64,000 nt of DNA from Tetranychus cinnabarinus (taxonomy: Eukaryota; Arthropoda; Arachnida; Trombidiformes; Tetranychidae). A program made the translations under genes and the position numbers. The stretch's first letter is position 1; every line of letters starts with the position of its first letter. The notes beneath the pieces are model-generated. The model saw nothing but the letters and a program-made list of their open reading frames with translations, had not been told where the DNA came from and did not search any database. The DNA is taken from contig WHVY01000001.1 of NCBI GenBank assembly GCA_022266195.1, forward strand, positions 16,306,001-16,370,000, written 5' to 3'. Shown here in pieces: positions 49,901 through 60,966 of the stretch.

Positions 49901-52900
49901 CTGTGTGTGGTGAAACGGTTCCACAAAATCGTTGACCATCAATGGATAAATAGTCATAGGCGCAACCCTCTCCTGGCTCAAGATCAAAGTGGAGGAATTT
50001 AAATTCAAGACCACAAACTGATTGATCGGATCGTCTAATGTGATATGTACACTCAGCATTGTTGGGATACCCGGACGGAAACTGTGGACTGGTAATATAA
50101 AACTCGGAATCAGAGTAACGCTCCTCACAAGCTCTCATTGCTTTCTTCTGTAGACAAGTTCCAGGCCTTTTCCTAACCTCAACCCAAAATCCACGACCTG
50201 AAACCCTTTCATTGGAGATAAAGTTAAAGGTAACTTCTCGCTGGTTCAATGGAAATGGTATCACTTCAGCTCGACCTCGCCAATGGTTACCACAAAATTT
50301 ACGACCTGCAACCAGCAAGTAATCCTCGTTACATTCAGAGAGCATAGAGTTGGGTCCTGAGGTGACACCAGCAATGGATGAAATTGGTACATCAAAATCG
50401 TGAAATATTAAATCAAGTTCACAGTAATCAGGACTTTCATTGGCAACCTTTTGAATCCTATAAGAGCAATTAAGGTTTGATCGGTAAGGCAAAGGATAAC
50501 CATAGCTAGTAAAATTGCCTTCACCTTCATAGATGCAAAAATCACAAATCTCGTGGTTAGCTGATTGTAATCCTGAGGAAGTTATTGTCATTGAACCTTT
50601 GATTAAAAAAAGAAACGATAATGATTAGTGTAATCAATCAGTTTTAGCGTAAATTAATTCCGGGTGAAACTACTGATAGCTAAATATCAATTGCAATTTG
50701 TGTGTTCAAGTTCATTTTCTGATGTAGCTCAATGCAATGTCTATTGTTGATTGAGATCAACTTTTACTTGTCTGTAACGCTTTTAATTTAATATAATTAC
50801 TATGAACTCACCAGTTGCTTTAGATTCATTTGATTATAAGCTAAACAATTGTCTAAATCAATGATTTAATCAACACTCGAGACACTTTTTCTCAACTTAA
50901 CATTATGCTAACTGTAATATAATAAAACGTATCTTTCCTTATTCTTTAACTTTCACCTTTTCAACTAATTTAACTAGCAAACAGTAGATGTTAATTTAGA
51001 TTAGAAATTATGTGTTAAACAATTAATTGATCAGAACAGGTTGACTAAACTGAAGGAAAGGGAAAACAATGAGAATCTCAAGTTGAATGTTGATTCAGAA
51101 GCAACAATAAATCATAATTAATAGGCAAGTTAATTAAAAGAAGAATAGTGTTTTCTTATATTAAAAACATTACAGGATTAAGGACAAGGATTACAGTCAC
51201 CAGTGAGTAATTAATTTAAGACAATTTGTCAAAATGTCCATCAAATGAAACCAAAACAAATGAAATGATGATGATGGCTTTAACGTGTAAAACTCATTCA
51301 TCAAGATTGTCCACTTTCCTTGGCTTTCACAAGTAAAAAATACAATTATCTCACCAAATTAATATGATTAATATTGCTTCTAAATTACATGCAAAATGCT
51401 CGTAAAAAAACCCACAAAACACAATCAAATCTATCGCTATTAAGTCAAATTTGAATTGACATTACAGGACAAGGTTAACTCAATTCAACCCTTTGTAAAC
51501 AATAGACGTAAAAACGAGAAATCAAAATACAAAATATAGATGTAAATTTGAATATATATTGAAACAATTGTGATCAGAATTGTTTGTAACTCTAAGTGAT
51601 ACAAGGACTTTTACCTTAATTGTCTCAATAGATATTATAACTCACCTGGATGTGATCCTGATAAGGTACCAAGAGGACTTGAAGTAAACATATTGTCAGG
51701 CTCTTCTTGATAAACAGCAGCCATTGATGAGGTAAAATTGGTGATTGTTGGTCCACTTGATTCAGTTGTGCCAAGCCCATCGGTAAGGCCATCATCCTAT
51801 TCAAAAATGAACAAAATTGTTGAAACAATGGAAAGTGAAATTTGATCAACAAAACAAAGATGTAACCATAAACAAACAACTGAAAAATATAAAATGATAA
51901 CACTCATGATTTAAAAATGGTTAACCTTGATGACGATTCTTATCAATTTTCCCTTTTTAAATCATTCATTATCATTTTATTACATTGTACATTGTATGGT
52001 CATCAAAGCTGGAAAATTAAAAACCGATCAACGAATTAACCCAAACCAAACCAGATTAGTTTGGGTTAATTCATTGGGTTATCTGGTTTGTACAGTTTAT
52101 AAGAATCATTATGAATGTTGGAAGGTAAAGATGATAATGAAATTGGATATTTAGTTCAATAAGAGATCATTCATCATTGATTTTGATTACAACTTCGGTC
52201 AACCTTAACTTGAATGTTGAATTGCTTGAAAATTCATTATCTTGTTGGTAGAAATCTATTAATCATGGAAAAACTTAATCATTAATTATATGTTTATTCT
52301 AATTAATTAGACATATCTACATTGTTAAGGTAATAACGTTAATTTTGCTTGGAATGATGAGAAAATTAGAGTAAAAATAATATGTACTCTTGGTTAAAAC
52401 AGCACAAGACTTGTACTCTTTGCTTACACAAAGCCATTTCATATTGTTACATAAACCAATTGTAAATTATAATTTAGTTAAACTAATTATAAAAATTGCA
52501 CTATTAAATGATGTGATATTGTTTAATACAAAATTTTATCACTTCCTGTGAGAAGACAATTTGTTGATTCCTTTTGTTTCAACGTTTTACCTTGCTTGGT
52601 GTTGGCCTTAAGGCCATTTTTATTGTAAACATTTCTCAGGTTAAATTACTAGTTCAGTTCCTTAACCAACTCTGAATTAGTGGACAATTAGCTTCTCATA
52701 CTGTGCTCTACTCTAGACAGTAGCAAAAAAGATTAATAATAACTTCATTAAATCATAATTTAAGTTCCGGATTTATTAATTTTTAGATATTAATTGATAA
52801 TAGTTAGCTGTTAGATTATTGGAATCTTTGGATTCTACAAAAAATTTGTTTTCCTCTTACTATTCAGATTTTTGTTTAGTATCTTGTTCAACCATTGAAA

Positions 52901-53673
52901 TTATCCTGTTGATTCCAATGATTATGAGTGCAAAGTTAAAGTTAATATAAAGATCTTTTGATGCTGAACAAAATCGGATCTTGATTTAGGTTTTGTGCGA
53001 CAGATTCATGAGATTCTGTATGAGAGTTAAGTTGGATTATGCAGGGTAAATTTTTTTATGTTATAATAGATAACACTGGCTAAGATGATCACTTTTTAGA
53101 TCTAGTTGTTAGTATGAAGACAGATTTGAATGGATATTTCATTTAGATTTAGATTTCACTGCCAATCGACTATAAAAATCGTATTATTTTTGTCAAAAAA
53201 CTGCTAATAATTGAAAAGATTTGAAAAGGTAAGTTTAAAAGGTTGATAGTTGAATAGTTGACACTTTAAAAGATAATCATTCAATTTCGACTGATGCAAA
53301 TATTCTGGTTCATACTCACTTCACTGATATCGTCAGATCTTAACCCTGTAGATCGATAATTTGAGTCATCTGGTCTGCTAAACAAGTCAAGATCACCATG
53401 TCCAGTTGACCGCAAATCAATGGTTAATGTGTTTGGTTTAGAGTAACCGGTCGAGGAGAGTCCATTGGCAGAGACAGTAAATCCTTGTCGATTGGAAGAT
53501 GACAACACTTTACCAATTAAATTGTCTTTAATTGATTCCGTTGAGGTTGATGCACCAAGTGTTGTTGGGGGTGTTGAGGTGATTGTTGATGGGGCTAAAG
53601 ATGACGATGGAAGAGAATCAACCTCTGATCCAATGGCGAAAATTATGGAGTAAACAGCAAAGGTGAAAAACAT
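43996..53673 (-). CDS. Secreted protein with 12 CUB domains, nine exons
   Basis: Exons 53673-53320, 51796-51646, 50596-47306, 47226-46729, 46398-45834, 45751-45066, 44991-44869, 44746-44471 and 44372-43996 join with GT-AG ends and consistent phases into 2106 residues. The ATG at 53673 starts a signal peptide (MFFTFAVYSIIFAIG); a linker follows, then twelve CUB modules recognised by paired cysteines, YPNN..C.Y and DYL.I.G.R.CG. Seven and a half lie in the 3.3-kb third exon. Domains 1, 3, 8 and 12 begin with a C..C pair (CDFC, CNIC, CEFC, CNEC); the others begin CD or similar. Ser/Pro/Thr linkers separate them. No protease, EGF, LDL-receptor or membrane segment is seen, so it is probably an extracellular matrix or haemolymph binding protein. 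CUB folds bind proteins or sugars, often through calcium. Exons 2 and 7 are small and easy to miss. Confidence 0.92.
50597..53319 (-). other. First two introns of the CUB gene
   Basis: Introns 51797-53319 and 50597-51645 flank the 151-base exon that codes for a Thr/Ser-rich linker (DDGLTDGLGTTESSGP...). Both are AT-rich and show no other supported feature. Confidence 0.7.
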
Positions 53674-54630
53674 GGTTCTCTTTGACAGAGAAGTCAAATC
53701 GTATCTTTACCAAATCATAAAAAAAAAGTGTTAACAGAGGTTAAAAAATGACTCAATGACAGGTTAATAATGATCCTGTGGGAACAGATAATAGGTTAAA
53801 ATGTAAACTTGGTTAACCAGAGATAAGAAAAATCTGGAACCTGCAAAAGAAAAATATTAACGGCGATGATTCAAAGGATAAAATTGAACTTTTACAAAGA
53901 AGCAAAAAATGGTTCAGTTGCTGGTAAATAAACTGTTGACTAAACTCATCTAACTTAACCAACTGGTTGGCTCATAGATACAAAACTGCACTCATCAACC
54001 TGATCATCATACCTTGAGGTTTAACAATTGAAGTTAATTTTTTTCTCATCATATTCATAACTCCTCCTTTCAAAACCATGATTTCACTGAATTATGAGAC
54101 TCTTCCTTCCACCCAACCAAATGTGTCTTCCTCTCACTTTTAACATTATCATCATAAACGCTTCCCTGGACATCATTGAGATCATTGATATCATCTAACC
54201 CTTCTTTTCTTCCTCCTCCTTCTTACTCACCTTTTCTTCCTTCTTTTCGCTTATAATTTTCTTCAAATTCTATGGAATAAATCAGCGATTTGCTTTAATT
54301 GTTCCAATTCTTATTGTTCACAGATCCATGGACAATTTTCATCAACTCTAACGAGACTAATATTCTTATAATTAATGGTGTTCACCCAAAGATCCAGCTT
54401 ATCGTAACTATTGTGCTTTCCATTTTCTGGTCTTTTTAATTCCAACACTCAACATGACTTTGGCTTTCATCTTTTCCCTGCTTGGCCGTCGTTTTATATT
54501 TTGACAAATTGTCATTATCATTACACCTAATCCATCTAATCACTAGACATCCACTGTTAATCAACATCCTAATCAACTCATTGGCAATTTTGGGTATTTT
54601 CACCCTTTCACTTGCTGATATTGAATATCC

Positions 54631-55151
54631 GGTAAGGTCCTTGGATTGGTAACACTGGCTTCACAAGACTTTTAAATTTTTATCCAATGGAATTAACTCT
54701 GAGTTTCTTGGTGAGTTGAAGTTTTATTGACATTCTTAAATTCATTAATATTAAATTATAGTTGATCATGGACAGTCTTAAATGAAAAATAAAACAAGAA
54801 AACGCGGTTAACAAAAGTAAAGGGCAAGGGTGGCTTGAGGATTAAGGAAATGAAGGTGACAAAGTGATGACTGATTACTTTATAATATCCTGGTTTTTCT
54901 GGTACAAGACTATGGCATATTGGCGGGTTAATCATTATTTTTGCAAGTGAGTAAAGCTTGGTTGACTCTAATTTCTTCGCCGATCTAACTATTTTCATAT
55001 CGATCTAACTAGCATAATCAACTATAATTTAATATTAATGAATTTAAGAGTGTCAATAAAACTTCAACTCACCAAGAAACTCAGAGTTAATTCCATTGGA
55101 TAAAAATTTAAAAGTCTTGTGAGTCAGTGTTACCAATCCTAGGACCTTACC
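54631..55151. repeat. Foldback-like element with ~135-bp inverted arms
   Basis: The left arm 54631-54766 and right arm 55018-55151 are reverse complements with only a few differences. They start GGTAAGGTCC and end GGACCTTACC. The 251-base spacer contains a repeated CGATCTAACT (54981 and 55001) and an 80-codon minus frame that is probably chance. I saw no target duplication and no transposase. It could be a non-autonomous foldback transposon or a local inverted duplication. Confidence 0.85.
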
Positions 55152-55749
55152 AAATCTCCTGATAGAGGCTGGTTAAAACGGTAAGTACTCGTTCTGGATC
55201 ATGTCATTTACCTCACTGGACACTCATGTCCAGCTCTGACATGACCTTAGTTAATTTGTGTATTGCTGATTGTTTCAAAGTGAGACCCAGGAAGAAGGTG
55301 AAAACAAAAGAAAATTGAAATTGTTTCAAGATGACGTTTATTATTATGAGTGGTTTTTATAAAGATGACATTCATTGAAGATGATATTATTATATGATGA
55401 TACGGGCCTGTGATTATGAAAAGAAATAGCAATAATGAGATTTAATTTTCTAAGAAAAATGTTTACTCAACAAACAGTTAATCTAATTGTGATTAAAGAT
55501 TGATAAAATGTTAAAAAGGTCAACATGAACATAGTATTTCAGATTGTAATGATGGTGGACAACAAAAGAGCTACTTGGACAATCAATTAGATTCAACTGG
55601 ATGGGACAAGGACACAGTATCAACATCAATTAATTGTAGTGTCAGGGAGGATGAAATTAAATCAAGCAATCATCATTAATATTGTTGGTACAAAGAATCA
55701 GGTTTAATTAACTCCACATTTCATCTTTGTTTTTTTTCTCGCTCCTCTA

Positions 55750-55909
55750 CAGTCTTTTCACACTTATTTTGACAAAAAAAACAGCGCCGTCTATTATATT
55801 GCCAATAGTAAGACGAAAGAACTAAGCTAGCACTGCTAATGCTAGGGCTAGAGTTTCGATACCAATAGATGGCTCTGATTTTTTTGTCAAAATAAGTGTG
55901 AAAAGACTG
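55750..55909. mobile_element. Tc1/mariner-type MITE, 160 bp
   Basis: Perfect 31-base inverted ends (CAGTCTTTTCACACTT... at 55750-55780 and 55879-55909) are flanked by TA on both sides (55748-55749 and 55910-55911), the Tc1/mariner target. Pairing continues imperfectly inward (GCCGTCTATTATATTG against GCCATCTATTGGTATCG), so the whole element can fold into a hairpin. It has no coding capacity. Confidence 0.9.
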
Positions 55910-57320
55910 TATTCAGTTTATAAGATTCTTTTGGACAGGTCGTTGTTGATTTAACTTGAAATTTATGCGTTCATTAACTTAACAGTTAACAGTCAAAACA
56001 TTTATCGTCTGATTCGTTAATGCATGTAATTACAAACCAGTTGAATTGGCAAATTAATCATTCTCGATTTGTTGTAATTACTCTTAATTTCCATTCAATT
56101 ACCGAGTTTAGTTTTGATATTGTCAAATGGTCTACACATTTGAATATTGAAAAATAGTCGTTGATTAGACGTTTAATTTATATTTACCACTAATTTGGGG
56201 CTAAAATTTAACAATACTACATTTAACTCAATTCAAGGTGAATATGATCAATTAAATATCAATTTAACTCGTTACAATTAACCTTTAAACCTGTCACACA
56301 AAAGAGCGACCACATTAAAAAAAGGTAAACTTGAAATGAAATGTATAGCCTGAAACGCAAGTTTGACTGATCAGATGGTAAACCTTGAACAGTAAAGCTA
56401 ATTTTGTGACAACAATTATTATAGTTGACAATTAATGAAATTAAATTGTAAACTCTATCAATTTAGCAAAATATTTAATGTAAAAATGTGTAAACTAGGT
56501 TGAAATTGTTTGGATAGTTGACTGATAAGCAAATTCATTTCTAACTTGAATCTACTTTTCTAATGATGTTGTTTCATGATGATTGTGATGATAGAGAGTA
56601 AGGTGGCGATGATTATGGCGATTATGGTGATTATGATGACATTATGATACACATAATGATAAATGAATGTTGAATTAAAAAGAGTTGTTGCATTTGGATG
56701 TAAATTGAGACTTTGACTCTCACCAATTGTTCACTTGATCCTATTGCTTTCAATTGAACAATCATTTTATTTACCAGCTTACAGTTGAATTGAATAGTTG
56801 GATCATTTCATAGTTGTGTGTGTTTAAAACGAAAAAGCTGTTGTCCTATGTCACAATTAATTAAATTGTGAATAGCAAAAGGTAATCATTGTTTTACCTC
56901 AATCAAAACAAAGTTGAAAAAACAAACAAAAAAACAAATAGACAAAAAAGTGAAACTAAAATGAGTCCGAGGTTGAATATGTTGATTAATTTCTTTTGTT
57001 CTGAGTGAAATGAATAGACAGATAAACCATTTCTTTGCTTTTCCAAAACATTAATATTGCTGCACAAAATGAGTTAAATAAACAGTCACAATTAAAATTC
57101 AAATCACGTTGATAAAGATGATGATAAAGAAGTGACTAATGGCGACAAAAAACACTGTTGCTTATGAAGAAATGGTTGATGAAGAAGTGTCTGGAGTTGA
57201 TGATAAAAATTGATCAATCAGAGGTCAATGTTAAGATCAGTGGCAAAAATTAAGTCGTATGTTTTTTGCCATTGAAATGCATAGCAACAACAATCTCCAT
57301 TTTTCTTGGCTCTTTTGGCG

Positions 57321-57346
57321 CTATCCCATTAAAGTTATTGGGATAG
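57321..57346 (+). repeat. Short hairpin upstream of the 57436 gene
   Basis: CTATCCCATTAA (57321-57332) and TTATTGGGATAG (57335-57346) pair at 11 of 12 positions with a 2-base loop. It lies 90 bases before the ATG, possibly in the 5' leader. A regulatory role is only a guess. Confidence 0.5.
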
Positions 57347-57435
57347 TTTAAAGAGTGTATACAAGTAATTAAGGAGATTAAAACATGATCAATATCTACT
57401 GATTCAGTTTTATACGTAATTTAAATCAATTAAAA

Positions 57436-58110
57436 ATGGGAACTGAATCATTCGATTCTAACGATTTTGACCTTTTCCTCTATCAAATGCCAGATGATGT
57501 CCTATTAGAGAATCGGTATCAAAATAATCCAGAAGATGTTTTAAACCTTCAAGAGTTAATTGAACCTTCAATCACGGAATTGACACAATCAACTTCATCA
57601 TTATCACCAACATTGACAACAACTTCGACCACCGTTGTAGCGACAACTGCAACTCCAATAACTGTCACAGCAACAAATGAAGAACCAGTAATTGAGTCAT
57701 CTTCCTTGGTTCATCATCACCACCAAGAATCGCCATTCCCATCAGCAGCAACTGCAACCACTTCAGTTACATCTAATTTAACGACAATTCCTCCAATTGA
57801 ATCTCTTGGGTTAACCAATACGTCTTACAATCAACAGTCAAGTTACAATTATTATTATTGTCCTCAAGGTGTTTGGCCCTATTGTCTGCAATATTGCCAA
57901 GTCCATGGAATGCAGGTTTACCCCTATTTCAATCCGTATGTTAGGTGTACTAGACCAGGACAGCAGGTTTATCTTTCACCGCCTCCACCGCCTCCTCAGC
58001 CGACAGCTCCTTTGGCTCATCAACAGGCACCACCATCAGTGCCAGCAGCAGGATCTTCATCGACAGCAACATCATCTTCATCAAAGCGAAAAAAGAGAAA
58101 AGTTCAATAA
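57436..58110 (+). CDS. Unrecognised protein, probably nuclear, 224 residues
   Basis: I do not recognise this protein. The ATG has a good context (AAAAATGG). The N-terminal 45 residues are acidic and hydrophobic (SNDFDLFLYQMPDDVLLE), of the kind seen in transactivation segments. A long Thr/Ser/Val-rich stretch follows. Residues about 136-175 are rich in Tyr, Cys, Trp and Pro (SSYNYYYCPQGVWPYCLQY, HGMQVYPYFNPYVRC) and are the most ordered-looking part. Then come a Pro run, an Ala/Ser tail and the basic end SSKRKKRKVQ, which looks like a nuclear localisation signal. No intron is needed. Composition and the defined start and end argue for a real gene, but overall low complexity lowers confidence. 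A transcriptional adaptor is possible, yet unproven. Confidence 0.6.
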   Translation: MGTESFDSNDFDLFLYQMPDDVLLENRYQNNPEDVLNLQELIEPSITELTQSTSSLSPTLTTTSTTVVATTATPITVTATNEEPVIESSSLVHHHHQESPFPSAATATTSVTSNLTTIPPIESLGLTNTSYNQQSSYNYYYCPQGVWPYCLQYCQVHGMQVYPYFNPYVRCTRPGQQVYLSPPPPPPQPTAPLAHQQAPPSVPAAGSSSTATSSSSKRKKRKVQ

Positions 58111-59026
58111 ACAGAAAGGACATAACAAAACTTGTTATTATTATCAACAACAGAAAACACTTTCACCTCTAAAATGTTAAACTTTCATGAAAGACATAAA
58201 AAAAGGTCAGAAGGTTATAAAAAAGAGTAAAAAAAAGTGAGACAAAGAATGAAAAATAAAACTTGATATTGTTGTTTACCGGTAAAATAAAAGTAAGATT
58301 ATCTAACAAACAAGTTATTTCGACTTGAATTTCTATTTCATGATGGAAAAGTAGTGTTTCTTGACGCTCCGTCTAATTTCAAATTCACCTTTTAAACTTA
58401 TACAACCTTCACTTTCACTTTTTAAAAAGGTCATTTCACGCGTCACTAAGCTAAAAGACAGAATGAGTAAAATAAGGTAGATTAAGATACACGAGTAAAG
58501 AGAGAAAAATATACACACAAAACATTGGAAATTGAGGATTAATTTGAACACATTTTATCTTGAATTTTTACCAAGACATGTTGTAATTATAGAAAAGTAA
58601 AGGAAAAAAATGGATGAAAAGTGGGAGAAAGGGTGGAAGAGTAGATAAATATAAGAGAATAACAAAAACAGGGAAAAAAACATTAGGGATGAACGAGAAA
58701 TGATTTGTGAGAATCGTTACATTTCAAATCAGATGAATCTTGTTATTGAGAAGGGGAGAGAGAAAGGTTTGTAATATAATGTATATAACCATTTGCGTTT
58801 TTAACAGTAGCAATAACAGTTGAAAATAACGTTTTCGTTATTGTCGCGATTTAAAAATATCCAATAATTACATTATCTATTAAAAGTCCATGTCCTCATC
58901 TTTATGGTTTTTTTGGCATTGATCAAGGTGTAAAAAAGGGAAGAGAAAAAAAGAGAGAAAATAAAAAATAAATTAATTTTATGAAGGTAATATATATATG
59001 TGTATGAACTTATATTTTTTAAGATA
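58111..59026. other. Convergent intergenic region
   Basis: The region lies between the stop of the 57436 gene and the stop of the Smaug-like gene and presumably holds both 3' UTRs. It is rich in A/G tracts and includes AATAAA-like signals (for example ATAAATTAATTTT near 58968). A 72-codon minus frame at 58333-58551 is not supported. Confidence 0.5.
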
Positions 59027-60966
59027 CTAACCCATTCCGCCACCCAATGCTTGTTCTGTCATTCGTAGACATAATTTTTCAATGTAAGTATTGATAGAAT
59101 CAGATTCCTTTCCAGACAGAACATTGTTCATTAGTTGACCAGAATTGTTGATTTGTGAAGATCGGTTAATAGGAGATCCTGGAATATTATTTAAAACCAA
59201 TCCGTCGTTAGATAAATTACTAGGAATATACTTCAAGTGCTGAAAAAATAAGAAAATAAATTAGTCATTCATCGGATTAAAATAGAAATGATTTTGAAAT
59301 AAAACAATAAGACTTATAGAAAACTTTAGTCTGATTTAGTTTGTATGGGCAGTTAATTATCTTAATTATGTAATTCCATACTTCGTTGAAACCTTGGTTG
59401 ATAAAGGATGAATTCATGCTGCGTTCCATTCCTGGAAATCCAAGTGAATGATTGTAATTACAAATAAACCTGAAATTAGGTTGCGTCAAATTGGTTTGAC
59501 CCATGGGCCGAGTCCGTCGAGAATTATTAACATTACTGTTGCTTGCATTCAATGCCGATTTATTACAGTGTAAGAAGCCAGTAACAGATGAGATGTTACC
59601 GTTTAAATAGTTGCTTTGATTATAATTCATATTGTTGCCATTGTTAAATTCATTTGGTTGCTTCGGGTTACCCCATTTTCTGTAAAGAAAAGCATAAAGA
59701 GTAGAGAAAAAGGAAAACAAGATTGAAAGTCAATCAACGTTAGTAACCAGCTTTGAGTAGACTTTAAGCAAAATAGAGTAAGTGCGATTTAAGAAAATTA
59801 TCAGCTCAGCAAATCAACTCAAAAAATTACAAAATACAAATTGATAGCTAAATGAACTAATCTAATCAGGATGACCCAGGAAAATGGAGATAACAAAAAT
59901 GCAAAACTTGAAAATCAAATTACAGCAATTTAAAGCGTAAAGAGTAATCTCACTGCACTTCAAGATCACGCACTTAGCCTTTCATGTCTTACTGACCCTT
60001 TAAGTTGTCTATGGCCCATTGAGCGCCGTCCTGGAAATGAGTATCGTAAAGAGTCAGTCTGCTGTTTCCAGAAACAGAGACGTTGTTTGTGAGGTCCAGA
60101 AAAAGCCTAACGAAAATGAGAAGAGAAGCAATAAAAGAGTAAGATGATGAATTAGCATAAAACTTTAAAAGCTAAGAAATGGTGTATGATTCTTTTTTCT
60201 CAATTAACAGTACGGTTTAAAATTTGATTGCATTGCGAATTGATTTACCTCGTGTGAAAGACACTTGTCAATACAGACATTAAACATCTTAAGACATTCA
60301 TCGTCTACATATTGGGTGTAAATGAAAAGGGATCCAACTAGCAAAGGAAAGAGAACAGAATAAAATTGAATCATAAATTAATAAGTGGCAGATGTGAAAA
60401 TTATATAATTTAAAGACAAAATTGAAAAGGTAGAAATTGATGTCTTTAAATGAGTGAAAAATGCATGCAAACTTACTCTTTTCAATAACTTTGATTATGT
60501 GGTTTATTAAAAGTTCATGTGCATCAGAACTGGATCCAAAGCAGTCACATTGATAAGATGGACTATTCTCGATGTTGTCTTCACAATCACATCTAGGTGA
60601 TGAGTCAGGTGATGCAGTTGAACCAAGTGAGTTGTTGACATAGGGTTTAATAGGAGTGTTTAGGATTGTTTTAAGCTCATTAAGTGCTTGTCGAATAAAA
60701 TTACATCCTTCTTCATCGAGACTTTGAATCAAAGCTTTCAAATTATTGACTCGATTTTTCAATTTGTTAATGTTCAATATTATCTTATGTCGAGCACCTT
60801 TGGTTACTCCTTGAGCTTCCAATTGTTCCTCAGTCAAAGACATCATCTGGTCATAAGTCATCCTAGAGAAGAGATCAGAATATTTATGCAATCGGAGACT
60901 TTTTAACCAAGAATGAACTTCCCAAAATTTAGCACCAGCTTGATAACCACACTGAACTTCACACAT
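59027..60966 (-). CDS. smg: Smaug/SAMD4-type RNA-binding protein with tubulin-like N-terminus
   Basis: Five exons (60966-60477, 60337-60249, 60106-59997, 59679-59382, 59239-59027) join in phase into 399 residues. Residues 18-78 are the Smaug SAM domain (SWLKSLRLHKYSDLFS, GVTKGARHKIILNI), which binds hairpin elements in mRNAs to repress translation and recruit deadenylase. A helical region about 80-260 follows (ALIQSLDEEGC, LLDRCL-like CIDKCLSHE, WKQQTDSLRY), as in the family, and then an Asn/Ser-rich end with RRTRPMGQTN. Known Smaug proteins are about 700-1000 residues with N-terminal SSR regions; these are absent. Residues 1-17 (MCEVQCGYQAGAKFWEV) instead match beta-tubulin's start with six codons missing, and the DNA matches too. 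The beta-tubulin gene lies 1060 bases away on the other strand. An alternative upstream exon cannot be excluded. Confidence 0.87.

Larger units (their letters stand above)
53674..57435. other. Divergent intergenic region with two repeat elements
   Basis: The region separates the 5' end of the CUB gene (minus) from the gene at 57436 (plus) and should hold both promoters. It contains a long-arm inverted repeat (54631-55151) and a MITE (55750-55909). The rest is AT-rich with GAT-rich runs near 56570-56650. Confidence 0.6.

Noticed and set aside
54756..54998. 80-codon minus frame in the spacer of the inverted repeat
   Set aside because: No recognisable domain, starts inside the repeat arm, and composition is like the surrounding AT-rich DNA.
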